This document shows positions 16,417 through 24,813 of a stretch of 41,706 nt of DNA, piece after piece. The first letter of the stretch is position 1. Every line of letters begins with the position of its first letter. Source of the DNA: Terriglobales bacterium (GTDB lineage: Bacteria; Acidobacteriota; Terriglobia; Terriglobales; Acidobacteriaceae); assembly GCA_035624455.1 (NCBI GenBank), contig DASPRM010000117.1, positions 1 through 41,706 of the forward strand. Direction: 5' to 3'. Position numbers and translations under genes: made by a program. The notes below the pieces were generated by a model. It saw only the letters and a list, made by a program, of their open reading frames with translations. It searched no databases and was not told the DNA's origin.

Positions 16417-17105
16417 CCCGGGGAACGGCGATAGGTGGTGATCAAGCGGGAGATCAGAACCGCGAGATAGAGTACGCCGAGGATGGCTTCGATCACGGAA
16501 AGCGAACGAGCATTGTCGGTGACTGGGACAATGCCGGTCGCGCCGACTGAGGTCATGGTGGCAAAGCTGTAATAAACGAAATCGAAGAGCCGGGGAACCG
16601 TGTGTGTGTTCGACAGGGGATCGAGGTAGAAAGAGCGTGGTTGCAGTCTGGCTAACGCGCCGTAAAGGCTGGCGAAACCGAATCCCAGCAGGAGATAGAT
16701 ACACAGCGCTCCATAGATGGTTTCGGAAGTCGATTCGTCGCGGGCGAAGATGCGACGAAAAATCACCGTGACTACGAATACGTCAAATACAAAGCTGAGC
16801 GCAGTGTTGAGAATGATGAACGAACCTGCATCCGCTCGCGAGAACAGGATCCGTTGCAAGAGGGCGGGAATGGCGAGCACAAGAGCAATAACCAGCAGGC
16901 TGCGCCGGAAGCTAACCGCATATACGCAAAGCAGAACGACAGCTGCCCCAAGGACACGGAACAACAGATAGATGAATCGGCTGGTTTCGATGTATGGGTA
17001 CACGATCAAAAAGACCAGCAGCAAGACGAACAGGAGAAAGAACCTGCGGCCGCTGCTGGCGTGTGCATTCCGACTAATTGCCGTTTGGAGCAACGTCTGA
17101 GACAT
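16413..17105 (-). CDS. Ion-channel family membrane protein with altered filter
   Basis: 230 residues with about six hydrophobic segments. The last two flank a pore loop (FVYYSFATMTSVGATGIVPVT), the layout of two-TM potassium-channel domains (Ion_trans_2). The usual filter TVGYGD is SVGATG here: the GYG core is lost, so K+ selectivity is doubtful. No cytoplasmic RCK/TrkA-N domain follows. I use ATG 17105; a TTG at 17156 would extend it into the DUF72 stop. It is downstream of the DUF72 gene on the same strand, 47 bases away, and could share its message. Its 3' end overlaps the interrupted exported gene by four bases. Confidence 0.75.
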   Translation of the reverse strand: MSQTLLQTAISRNAHASSGRRFFLLFVLLLVFLIVYPYIETSRFIYLLFRVLGAAVVLLCVYAVSFRRSLLVIALVLAIPALLQRILFSRADAGSFIILNTALSFVFDVFVVTVIFRRIFARDESTSETIYGALCIYLLLGFGFASLYGALARLQPRSFYLDPLSNTHTVPRLFDFVYYSFATMTSVGATGIVPVTDNARSLSVIEAILGVLYLAVLISRLITTYRRSPG

Positions 17106-17152
17106 AGCGGAAGATGCCGCCGATGGTACACCGTTTTCGCAGGACTGGGCAC

Positions 17153-17866
17153 TCAACTACGCAAAGAGTCCGCTGCCTGCAGCAATTCGCGCGCGTACAG
17201 GGCGCCCTCGGGTGTGTCCTCGTGCTTGAAAAACGCAAAGACTTCGCGGTTGCCGGCGAGCTCACTGAGGCGGGTTCCGATCATGCTCCGCTCGTCCGGT
17301 GAATACGATGTCTTACGCAGGCGGTAGTAGCTGAAACTGGCCGTGGTCACGTCGGGAGTTGCCAGGTCGTCGTCTTCGGCCACGCATAGAGCGGCGTTGC
17401 GCTCTGACAGAACATCGTAGATCTCGGGCGCAAACCAGGAGACGTGGCGGAACTCGAAACTGCAACGCAGTAGCTTCGGGAGCAAAGCCAGAAAAACCCG
17501 CAGCAAGTCGGCATTGGCTTTGAGATTTGGAGGCAACTGAAACAGCACCGGTCCCAGCCTGGCGGAACTCTCCAGCAAAGAGATCGAGGAAATGAAGCGC
17601 CGCAGAGGTTCCTCGGCGCCCTTCAGCCGCTTGATGTGGGTAATGTTCTGGTGCGCTTTAATTACAAAGCGAAATTCTGGCGGCGTCTCGGCGAGCCACT
17701 TGGTTATCGTCTTCTCACTCAGCATGTGACGGAAGGTGTAATTCACCTCCACCGCGTTCACCTGGCTGGCGTAATAACGCAGAAAGTCTTTCTGCGCGAG
17801 CTTCTCGGGATAAAAGGCGGGCTTCCACGTGGGGTAAGCCCATCCGGATGTGCCGGCGTAGAGCAT
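17153..17866 (-). CDS. DUF72 (YecE-like) protein
   Basis: 237-residue TIM-barrel-like protein of the DUF72/YecE family, whose biochemical role is not established. Family hallmarks are YAGTSGWAYPTWK at the N-terminus, YYASQVNAVEVNYTFRHM, FVIKAHQNITH, LGPVLFQLPPNLK, FEFRHVSWF and a C-terminal FFKHEDTPEGA. Length is typical (about 230-250). ATG 17866 begins the conserved MLYAGTSGW. A GGATGAC-type repeat lies just upstream. Together with the LigD gene further upstream on the same strand it may form a loose unit, but a 385-base gap separates them. Confidence 0.9.
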   Translation of the reverse strand: MLYAGTSGWAYPTWKPAFYPEKLAQKDFLRYYASQVNAVEVNYTFRHMLSEKTITKWLAETPPEFRFVIKAHQNITHIKRLKGAEEPLRRFISSISLLESSARLGPVLFQLPPNLKANADLLRVFLALLPKLLRCSFEFRHVSWFAPEIYDVLSERNAALCVAEDDDLATPDVTTASFSYYRLRKTSYSPDERSMIGTRLSELAGNREVFAFFKHEDTPEGALYARELLQAADSLRS

Positions 17867-18251
17867 GGTTTTCCTTGAAAGCTGGAAGTGCAGATCCCTC
17901 GACCGCTACGGCACCCTTGTGATGACAATAATAAAACGCGAGGACCGATGACAGGGTGGATGTTATGTATTCTAACCACCAATTTTCATTGCTTACCGGC
18001 GAGTCCTGTGGCACTCAAGCCATCTTTTAGCTCAAGGAGGCAGTTTACTGAGCGATCTCCGCGACAAAAATGATTTCTCGCGAGCGTGCGGCCGCGAAGG
18101 GACTGGCTTTCCAGTCCCCGAACACGTCATGCACCGCCGGCCCCGAACGCGCGATCAGGGCCTCTACATGTTGTCGCGATGGAAAGCGCAGCGTACTTGT
18201 CGTGGTGAGCGTCATGTCTGGAACGGACTTTACGGTTAACGCTCAAAACTT
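17867..18251. other. Intergenic region between DUF72 and LigD-polymerase genes
   Basis: No gene is supported here. It contains a GGATGAC-type element (17889-17927), an inverted repeat GGGACTGG-CTTT-CCAGTCCC near 18100, and an orphan AAGGAGG (18038-18044, plus strand) that is not followed by a usable start codon. Confidence 0.5.
17889..17927 (+). repeat. TCCCTCG...TGATGACA element, copy 3
   Basis: It reads GTGCAGATCCCTCGACCGC and ends CTTGTGATGACA. It matches the 3' half of the ~100-base repeats at 4182 and 10214 (CTGCAGAT...GATGAC). Confidence 0.55.
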
Positions 18252-19322
18252 TCACCGCTTGCTCGCGCCCGTTGAAGCTTTCGCTTTCGATTTCGATCTG
18301 CCCGCACGTTTAGGCGTCGCCGGACGCTCCGCCACGACAGATCTCACTTCTTCCACGCCCTTCTTTCCCGGACCTTCTCGCGCGAGGGCGGAACAGGCAT
18401 CCAGGAGCTTCTCCAGGCTGGGCAGCTTCTGCTTTTTCTTCAGCACATCCGCGTAGAGATCGCCGTGTTGCTCAGAGCGCTCGACAACCTGATCGCTCCG
18501 GAATACCAGTGTGTTCATATCTTTCTTCCTGAGGCAGTTCTCAACCTCATCCCAGGTTACCGGCGTCGAAACAGTGGGCTGTTCCCTGGCGCGCAAGGAA
18601 TACACGCAGATTGTGGTCTTGTGGTCGTCGTTCTGGCTCCAGTCCACCAGTACCTTGCCCACGCGTAAGGACTTCTTCATGTCCGAGACCACCTGCTGGG
18701 GAAAGATTTTTTCCAGCGCCCGAGCCAGGGTATGAGCGAATGACTTCGTCTCCTCATAGCCAACCGCGGTGTTCAGCGGCACATAAACCTGCAGGCCCTT
18801 GGAGCCTGAAGTTTTGGGAAAGCTATCGAGCGAGAGGCGATCGAAGAGGTCGCGAACCCATACTCCCACCTGGCAGCACTGCACGATATTGGCCGGTGGA
18901 CCAGGGTCGAGATCAAAGACCAGAAAAGTAGGACGGCTGATGTCCTTGCCCTGCGACAGCGATGTATGCAGTTCGATATCGGCGAGATTGGCGGCCCAGA
19001 CCAGTGAAGGCAGGTCTTCGATCAGGCAGTAGTCCATGTAGCGATTATTCCCTTCACTCCAGACAGCCACGGTTTTCAGCCATGGCGGCCGGTGGCTGGG
19101 ACAATTTTTTTCATAGAAGAATTGCCCGGTCACCCCGTTGGGGTAGCGCTTCATGGTAAGCGGACGTCCCTTCAGGTGAGGCAGCAGGACAGGCGAAATA
19201 CGCACGTAATAGTCGATGACCTGACCCTTGGTGAACCCAGCGTCGGGATAGAGCACCTTTTCCAGGTTCGATAAGCTCAGCTTGCGTCCTTCAATCTCGA
19301 CGGTCGTCGTCTTCGGGGCCAA
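18252..19322 (-). CDS. Stand-alone LigD-type polymerase/primase
   Basis: Polymerase domain of bacterial non-homologous end joining (archaeo-eukaryotic primase fold). It would add templated or untemplated, often ribo-, nucleotides at DNA breaks. The 356-residue protein starts LSNLEKVLYPDAGFTKGQVIDYY, as LigD-PolDom does. It has catalytic FDLDPG (Asp137, Asp139), SGSKGLQVYVPL and a third acid in VLVDWSQN (Asp227). After residue ~300 there is only a low-complexity basic tail (KKKQK, KRAGRSKSKAKAS), with no ligase or phosphoesterase domain. The TTG start at 19322 is well supported by CAGGAG seven bases upstream. No Ku gene is in the window. A heptamer array lies in its 5' region. Confidence 0.92.
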   Translation of the reverse strand: MAPKTTTVEIEGRKLSLSNLEKVLYPDAGFTKGQVIDYYVRISPVLLPHLKGRPLTMKRYPNGVTGQFFYEKNCPSHRPPWLKTVAVWSEGNNRYMDYCLIEDLPSLVWAANLADIELHTSLSQGKDISRPTFLVFDLDPGPPANIVQCCQVGVWVRDLFDRLSLDSFPKTSGSKGLQVYVPLNTAVGYEETKSFAHTLARALEKIFPQQVVSDMKKSLRVGKVLVDWSQNDDHKTTICVYSLRAREQPTVSTPVTWDEVENCLRKKDMNTLVFRSDQVVERSEQHGDLYADVLKKKQKLPSLEKLLDACSALAREGPGKKGVEEVRSVVAERPATPKRAGRSKSKAKASTGASKR

Positions 19323-19335
19323 GGGATTCTCCTGA

Positions 19336-19370
19336 ATTAGCGATTAGCGATCAGCAATCAGCAATCAGTC
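19336..19370 (+). repeat. Degenerate heptamer array, copy E
   Basis: Five consecutive 7-base units: ATTAGCG twice, ATCAGCA twice, ATCAGTC. It lies between the divergent LigD-polymerase and M16 genes, only three bases from the LigD Shine-Dalgarno. Confidence 0.75.
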
Positions 19371-19436
19371 AACGCCGGTTTGACAAACCTATGCACTCTC
19401 CATAACCTCGGAGACTGATTGTGGGACGGAGGTTGC

Positions 19437-20978
19437 ATGCGGTCGGGCGTTCGCCGAATTTCTCTTCTTCTACTGCTGCTCTCATCCTTTTTTTCTCCGC
19501 ACTCCCGGGCGCAGGACCTGGCGTCTTTTGAGAAGCGCATACAGGTTAAGAAGCTGCCGAATGGCCTAACGATAATACTTTGTGAACGCCACGAGGCGCC
19601 GGTCTTCTCGTTTTTCACACTGGTGAACGCCGGCTCAGCGCAGGATCCCAAAAGCAAAACCGGGCTGGCGCACATGTTCGAGCATATGGCATTCAAGGGC
19701 ACCGACACCATCGGGACTACGGATTATGCAGCGGAAAAAGTCGTGCTCGGGCAAATTGAAGAGGCGTATGCCGCGTATATCGCGGAACGCGACAAGCCTT
19801 TCGGTCGAGACGAGAAGAAATTGGCTGATCTGGAGAAGCGCTGGAAGCAGCTCGTCGAAGACGCCGAGAAATACGTGGTTCGAAATCAGTTTGGAACTTT
19901 CGTGGAAGATAATGGCGGCGTCGGCATGAACGCTCAGACCGCAGAAGATGAAACCATCTATTTCTACTCCATGCCCGTGAACCGGCTGGAGCGTTGGGCA
20001 TTTTTGGAGTCGTCGCGCTTCGCGCAGCCGGTGATGCGCGAATTCTACCTAGAGCGCGACGTCGTCTACGAAGAGCGGCGCATGAGCGTGGAAAGCCGAC
20101 CCATCGGGCGCATGATCGAGCAGTTCCTGTCTGCAGCCTTCATGGCGCATCCCTACCGCAATCCTGGGATTGGCTGGCCCTCCGACGTGCACAGCTTTTC
20201 GGCCACAGATGCGATGAATTTCTACGACACCTACTACGTACCCTCGAATATGGTGGTCGCGGTCGTGGGCGATCTCGATCCCGCTCGCGATTGGCCGGTC
20301 ATCGAGCGATATTTCGGACGCCTGCCTACGCGTCCTCAACCTGACGAGCGCACCACGACGGAACCGCCACAGAATTCCGAACGCCGCGTGGTGCTCAAGG
20401 AAACCGCGCAGCCGTTCTATGTCGAGGGATATCACCGCCCTGACTATCTAGACAAGGACGACGCCGTGTACGACGCCATCACCGACCTTGTGTCCAATGG
20501 CCGCACGTCGCGTCTCTATCGCGCGCTGGTGCGGGATCAGAAAATTGCGCTGGAGGCGGCGGGATTCAGCGGACTTCCGGGAACCAAGTATCCGCATCTG
20601 TTCGCGTTTTATGCGGTTCCTAACCGCGGACACACACCGGAGCAGGTCCGGAATGCGATTCACGCCGAAATCGAGCGCATCAAGAAAGAGGACATCTCCG
20701 ACACCGAATTGCAGATGTTCAAGACGCGCGCGCGGGCCGCGCTGATTCGCAGCCTGGGCAGCAATTCGGGATTGGCGCAGGAACTTGCCATCATGCAGAC
20801 TCGCTACGGGGACTGGCGGGAACTGTTTCGCCAACTCGATCGCATCGACAAAGTGACGCAGGCAGACATCCGGCGCGTTGCCAATGCCACTTTCAGTGAC
20901 ACAAATCGCACGATTGCAATCATTGAGACGGTGCAGCCAGCAGGGAAGGCGGCGAGCCAGCCCTCGGGAGGACAGTGA
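19437..20978 (+). CDS. M16 zinc peptidase, catalytic subunit
   Basis: Exported insulinase-family metalloprotease, 513 residues. A signal peptide (RRISLLLLLLSSFFSPHSRAQ) precedes the peptidase domain. The inverted zinc motif is intact: H78-x-x-E81-H82 in LAHMFEHMAFKG, with the distal glutamate at ERDVVYEERRM (about 211-212). A helical, charged insert of ~60 residues (about 90-150, IEEAYAAYIAERDKP...) separates motif and distal Glu more than usual. The second domain ends with the inactive M16_C fold. ATG 19437 follows GGAGG by four bases. Its stop overlaps the next start by one base, so it is co-translated with the non-catalytic partner. Such pairs form heterodimers that degrade peptides in the periplasm. 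Confidence 0.92.
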   Translation: MRSGVRRISLLLLLLSSFFSPHSRAQDLASFEKRIQVKKLPNGLTIILCERHEAPVFSFFTLVNAGSAQDPKSKTGLAHMFEHMAFKGTDTIGTTDYAAEKVVLGQIEEAYAAYIAERDKPFGRDEKKLADLEKRWKQLVEDAEKYVVRNQFGTFVEDNGGVGMNAQTAEDETIYFYSMPVNRLERWAFLESSRFAQPVMREFYLERDVVYEERRMSVESRPIGRMIEQFLSAAFMAHPYRNPGIGWPSDVHSFSATDAMNFYDTYYVPSNMVVAVVGDLDPARDWPVIERYFGRLPTRPQPDERTTTEPPQNSERRVVLKETAQPFYVEGYHRPDYLDKDDAVYDAITDLVSNGRTSRLYRALVRDQKIALEAAGFSGLPGTKYPHLFAFYAVPNRGHTPEQVRNAIHAEIERIKKEDISDTELQMFKTRARAALIRSLGSNSGLAQELAIMQTRYGDWRELFRQLDRIDKVTQADIRRVANATFSDTNRTIAIIETVQPAGKAASQPSGGQ

Positions 20979-22528
20979 TGAGATCCTGGCACCTGCAGCG
21001 CGCACTTGTACTGGGACTGATGGCCGCCAGCTTCATCTCTCAGGCGCCTGGTCAGGCGGTCGCGCCTGCGCAGGCTCCCGCGGCACGACAGGCTCCCGCC
21101 GGTGCGCCAGTCGCACCGCAGATCTCAAAAGGCGAGGCCGAACTCGACCGCATAAAAGTTCCTCCGCTGCCCGCTTTTCATCCCGAGGAGCCGCAACGAA
21201 TCCAGCTGGCGAATGGGCTGGTTATTTTTCTGCAGCCCGATCACGAGCTGCCGCTGATCACCGGCATTGCGCGTATTCGCGGTGGGGCGCGTTCGGTTCC
21301 GGCTGACAAAACCGGAATGATGGATATTTACGGCGAAGTCTGGCGGACCGGCGGCACCAAGGCGCGTACTGGAGATCAACTGGACGACTACCTGGAAGCG
21401 CGTGCGGCCAAGATCGAAACCGACGCCACCGGCGATTCCACCGTGATTTCCTTCAACTGCCTGAAGGCAGATCTGGACAACGTGTTCGCCGCTTTCCTGG
21501 AGCTGCTGCGCGAACCAGCGTTTCGCAACGACAACCTCGAGATCGCCAAGCAGCAGATGTATGCCATCATCGCACGGCGCAACGACGACTCGGGAAGCAT
21601 TGCCCAGCGGGAATCGATGAAGCTGGCCTATGGCAAGGACAACCCGTACGCCCGCGTTCCCGAGTATTCCACGGTGGCCGCGGTAAGGCGGGATGATCTG
21701 TTGGCCTGGCACAGCCACTACTTGCAGCCGGGCAACATAATCCTGGGAGTTGTGGGAGATTTCGATCCCAAAGCGATGGAGGCCAAGCTGCGGCAGAGTT
21801 TTGAGAGCTGGCCCAAAGGAGCGGTGGCGGAGAAACCAGCAATGGACTTCACGTCCGCCAAGGCGGGATATTACTTCATCGATAAAGAAGATGTGAACCA
21901 GAGTTCGGTGCACATGGTCGCGCTGGGAATCCGCCGCGACAATCCTGATTACTATGCCATTCAGGTGATGAATGAAATTCTCGGTGGGGGCTTCTCCTCA
22001 CGGCTCTTTCAGGTGATCCGCTCCAAGCTGGCGCTGGCATACACCGTTGGTGGCGGGGTCGGAGCCAGTTGGGACCATCCCGGAGTCGAGCAGTTCAGTC
22101 TGGGTACCAAAAGCGCAACTACGGCTCAAGCGATCCGCGCGGTGAATGAACAGCTCGAGGGCATGCTGACCGGGCCGCCGACCACAGAGGAGATGAAACA
22201 GGCGAAGGACTCGATCCTGAACTCCTTCATCTTCAACTTTGACTCTCGGGAGAAAGTTCTGGTCGAGCGGATGCGATATGAGTTCTACGGTTATCCAGCG
22301 GACTTTCTGGAACGCTATCGCGCGGGCATTGAGAAAGTTACCGTGGACGACGTGATGCGGGTGGCGCGCAAGCACATCCATCCCGATCAGCTCGCGGTGC
22401 TGGTGGTTGGGAATTCCGGTGAGCTTGGGGATCAGCTCAAGAGCCTGGGGCAGGTGACGACGATCGACATCACCATCCCGCCACCGCCCGGGATGCCGGC
22501 GGGACAGCCGGCGGCGCCGGGGAAGTAG
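20978..22528 (+). CDS. M16 peptidase-like, non-catalytic partner subunit
   Basis: 516-residue M16 homologue. It has a signal peptide (HLQRALVLGLMAASFISQAPGQA) and an Ala/Pro/Gln-rich linker (AVAPAQAPAARQAPAGAPVAPQ). At the position of HxxEH it reads GMMDIYGEVWRTG, so zinc ligands are lost and the subunit cannot be catalytic. It keeps the substrate-binding GGGFSSRLFQVIRSKLALAYTV (Arg/Tyr pair) that beta-type subunits contribute in trans. ATG 20978 overlaps the upstream TGA (TGATG) and is preceded by GGGAGG; a GTG immediately before is an alternative. The C-terminus is Pro/Gly/Ala-rich (PPPPGMPAGQPAAPG). Confidence 0.92.
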   Translation: MRSWHLQRALVLGLMAASFISQAPGQAVAPAQAPAARQAPAGAPVAPQISKGEAELDRIKVPPLPAFHPEEPQRIQLANGLVIFLQPDHELPLITGIARIRGGARSVPADKTGMMDIYGEVWRTGGTKARTGDQLDDYLEARAAKIETDATGDSTVISFNCLKADLDNVFAAFLELLREPAFRNDNLEIAKQQMYAIIARRNDDSGSIAQRESMKLAYGKDNPYARVPEYSTVAAVRRDDLLAWHSHYLQPGNIILGVVGDFDPKAMEAKLRQSFESWPKGAVAEKPAMDFTSAKAGYYFIDKEDVNQSSVHMVALGIRRDNPDYYAIQVMNEILGGGFSSRLFQVIRSKLALAYTVGGGVGASWDHPGVEQFSLGTKSATTAQAIRAVNEQLEGMLTGPPTTEEMKQAKDSILNSFIFNFDSREKVLVERMRYEFYGYPADFLERYRAGIEKVTVDDVMRVARKHIHPDQLAVLVVGNSGELGDQLKSLGQVTTIDITIPPPPGMPAGQPAAPGK

Positions 22529-22530
22529 GA

Positions 22531-22577
22531 TTCAGCACTCAGAAGCCGTCTTTGGTTTTGAAAGGGCACGGCTTCAA
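22531..22577 (+). repeat. Short heptamer array (copy F) followed by a truncated REP-like element
   Basis: TTCAGCA and CTCAGAA (22531-22544) are two heptamer units. From 22555 the sequence matches 23 bases of the REP-like element at 27656-27678 with one mismatch (TTTTGAAAGGGCACGGCTTC here), but the second arm of its hairpin is missing. Confidence 0.5.
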
Positions 22578-22700
22578 GTGGGAGGTGAAAACAAAGCCTC
22601 GACGCTCTCAGTCGCGCTTCAACTCTGTACGCCCCCGCGCAGCCCCCGGTACCTCCCTCGCCATTCCTGGCGTCCTCGGAACTATGAAAACATTCTGCGG

Positions 22701-23642
22701 GTGGCGTCTCTTCCAGCCAAAGACGCACTGCTGTCCACCTTTCTCGACTATTTGAAGGTCGAGAAGGGATTGGCGCAACTGACCGTCACTGCCTATGAAC
22801 GCGACCTGCTGCAGTTCGCATATCATTTAGCGAAGCAGAAGCGTAGCTTGCCCCAGGCTCGACGGCAGGATGTTCATGCATTTCTTGCGCGCCTTTTCTC
22901 CGACCAATTGGATGGACGCTCGGTGGCGCGCAAGCTCTCCGCGCTGCGTCACTTCTATAAGTATCTGCTGCTCGACCGCCACATCCAGGAAGATCCTACC
23001 CTGAACATCGAGACGCCGAAACAATGGAGGGTGCTCCCCAAGTCGCTCTCGCGCACGCAAGCGAAACAATTGATGGAGACGGAGCGGCCGCTGGCGGACA
23101 AGAAGCAACAACAGATGCTCATGGCGCGCGACCGCGCGCTACTGGAGATGCTGTACGGCGGCGGCTTGCGAGTTTCGGAGGTCGCCAGTGTCCGGCTGGA
23201 AGATTTGAAGGCCGACTTGGGATACGTGATGGTACGGGGCAAAGGAGACAAGGATCGCCTGGTCCCGCTTGGGCAGCCGGCGCTGCAGGCGATCAAGCAA
23301 TACCTGAGATCCTCGCGGCCTGCGCTTGAGGCCGGTAAGAACTCACCCTTCCTTTTTCTGGGCCGTGGTGCACGGCGGCTGACGCGGCAACGAATCTGGC
23401 AGATCGTACGCAACGCCGGTCAACCTGCGGGATGCCAAGCCAGCCCGCACATGCTGCGCCACAGCGCGGCGACGCACATGGTCGAAGGAGGCGCTGATCT
23501 GAGGACGGTGCAGACCATTCTCGGTCACTCCGACATCTCGACCACCCAGGTGTACACGCACCTGGCGCTCGATCGCCTCAAGAGCGTCCATCAGAAACAC
23601 CACCCGCGCGGGAAGAGAAGCGCGCGGGCTTTGGCAGTCTGA
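22701..23642 (+). CDS. Tyrosine recombinase, XerC/XerD type (first of two)
   Basis: Site-specific recombinase of 313 residues. An N-terminal SAM-like DNA-binding domain ([27 protein letters not shown]) is followed by the catalytic domain. Catalytic residues are recognisable in order: Arg in GGGLRVSEV, Lys in [11 protein letters not shown], His/Arg in [11 protein letters not shown], His in [10 protein letters not shown], Tyr in QVYTHL. Length and motifs fit XerC/XerD, which resolve chromosome dimers at dif. The frame is open to 22578, but that part reads through a repeat; GTG 22701 is the first sensible start. It is one base away from a second recombinase gene. Confidence 0.85.
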   Translation: MASLPAKDALLSTFLDYLKVEKGLAQLTVTAYERDLLQFAYHLAKQKRSLPQARRQDVHAFLARLFSDQLDGRSVARKLSALRHFYKYLLLDRHIQEDPTLNIETPKQWRVLPKSLSRTQAKQLMETERPLADKKQQQMLMARDRALLEMLYGGGLRVSEVASVRLEDLKADLGYVMVRGKGDKDRLVPLGQPALQAIKQYLRSSRPALEAGKNSPFLFLGRGARRLTRQRIWQIVRNAGQPAGCQASPHMLRHSAATHMVEGGADLRTVQTILGHSDISTTQVYTHLALDRLKSVHQKHHPRGKRSARALAV

Positions 23643-23643
23643 C

Positions 23644-24570
23644 GTGGCATCCGCGAGACCAAATCCGAAACCTCAAGGCGCAATGGAAAAAGCTGCCGCC
23701 CTGTTCGTTCAGGGACTGCGGGAGAGAAATGCTTCGGCGCACACGGTGCGGGCGTACACGCGCGACTTGGCCGAATTCGCGGCTCACGTAGGCAAGAACA
23801 GAAAGCCCGAGGCTGTAGATCATGTGCACATCCGAGGCTTCCTGTCCGAGCTTTACGGCCGCGGGTTGACCAAGTCGTCGGTAGCGCGGTCGCTGGCGGC
23901 GGTCCGCTCGTTTTATAAATGGCTGGCGCGCGAAGGGCTGGCTAAGCAGAATCCGGCGGCGCTGGTGAGTACGCCCAAGCTCCCGAAGAAGCTGCCGCGC
24001 GTGCCGACGGCGGAAGAGATCAATGCAGTGCTGGATAGCGACATGCCGGAGCATGCCGCTTTTCCGGAGCGCGACCGCCTGCTGCTGGAATTGCTTTACG
24101 GATGCGGGCTGCGCAACTCGGAACTGGTGGGGATCAACCTGGATGACGTCCACTGGTCGAATGAGGCGTTGCTGGTGCGAGGCAAGGGGAAGAAGCAGCG
24201 GCTGGTGCCATTAGGGGACGCGGCGGCGCAGGCCATCCGTGAGTATCTCCCGAAGCGGCAGGAGATCGCTCGCGCCAACAGCAGAGTTGCGCCGGCATTA
24301 CTGATCAATTTGCGTGGCGGACGGCTAACAACACGCAGCGTCGGCAGAATCGTGAAGGGGATCGCTGTTGCCAAAGGCTTGCCACCCGATGTTCATCCGC
24401 ACACGCTGCGCCATGCCTTCGGCACCCATATGCTGGAGGAAGGCGCGGATCTGCGCGCGATTCAGGAGATGCTCGGCCACGAGCGCCTTTCCACCACGCA
24501 GCGCTACACGCAGCTCTCGATGAAGCACATGCTCGAGGTGTACGACTCCACGCATCCGAGAGCGAAGTGA
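23644..24570 (+). CDS. Tyrosine recombinase, XerC/XerD type (second of two)
   Basis: 308-residue recombinase. The N-terminal core-binding domain reads [31 protein letters not shown]. The catalytic set is Arg in GCGLRNSEL, Lys in [31 protein letters not shown] and nucleophile Tyr in QRYTQL; all are present. GTG 23644 begins one base after the stop of the first recombinase, so the two are certainly co-transcribed. Overall similarity to its neighbour is moderate, so this is not a recent duplication. One may be XerC and the other XerD, but I cannot assign which. Confidence 0.9.
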   Translation: MASARPNPKPQGAMEKAAALFVQGLRERNASAHTVRAYTRDLAEFAAHVGKNRKPEAVDHVHIRGFLSELYGRGLTKSSVARSLAAVRSFYKWLAREGLAKQNPAALVSTPKLPKKLPRVPTAEEINAVLDSDMPEHAAFPERDRLLLELLYGCGLRNSELVGINLDDVHWSNEALLVRGKGKKQRLVPLGDAAAQAIREYLPKRQEIARANSRVAPALLINLRGGRLTTRSVGRIVKGIAVAKGLPPDVHPHTLRHAFGTHMLEEGADLRAIQEMLGHERLSTTQRYTQLSMKHMLEVYDSTHPRAK

Positions 24571-24598
24571 ATCAGCACACAGCAGTCAGCATTCAGCA
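24571..24598 (+). repeat. Degenerate heptamer array, copy G
   Basis: Four consecutive units ATCAGCA, CACAGCA, GTCAGCA, TTCAGCA begin at the first base after the recombinase stop codon. A palindrome GTCGAGG-CGCA-CCTCGAC-like hairpin follows near 24637-24655. Confidence 0.75.
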
Positions 24599-24717
24599 CG
24601 GTCCCCATCCCAGCCGTTTTTTGGCTAGGTGGGAGGTCGAGGCGCAGCCTCGACAGAGCGCATCCCCTTTACTTCACCTTGCTGTTCCTGCGTGTCCTTT
24701 GTGGTTAATTTCTTTGG

Positions 24718-24752
24718 CTGATTACTGACCGCTGACTACTGACTACTGATTG
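24718..24752 (-). repeat. Degenerate heptamer array, copy H (reverse orientation)
   Basis: Five 7-base units CTGATTA, CTGACCG, CTGACTA, CTGACTA, CTGATTG. It faces copy G, giving an inverted pair around 24599-24717. Confidence 0.75.
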
Positions 24753-24813
24753 CTTCTGCTTCCACCCAGCCCCTGCCCCAAAGGACGTGTTCCTTAGTAC
24801 CTAAGTAATCTAC

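Noticed and set aside
18070-18456. Plus-strand reading frame opposite the end of the LigD polymerase
   Set aside because: It is antisense to a clear gene and has no recognisable domain or ribosome-binding site.
22578-22700. Upstream extension of the first tyrosine recombinase
   Set aside because: The frame reads through the truncated REP-like element and gives low-complexity protein.
22701-24570. Integron integrase or phage integrase module
   Set aside because: Both proteins have Xer-type length and motifs; the extra integron-integrase patch, attI/attC-like sites and cassette genes are not seen.
4113-24752. CRISPR array
   Set aside because: The 7-base units are tandem, degenerate and without spacers; no cas gene is in the window.
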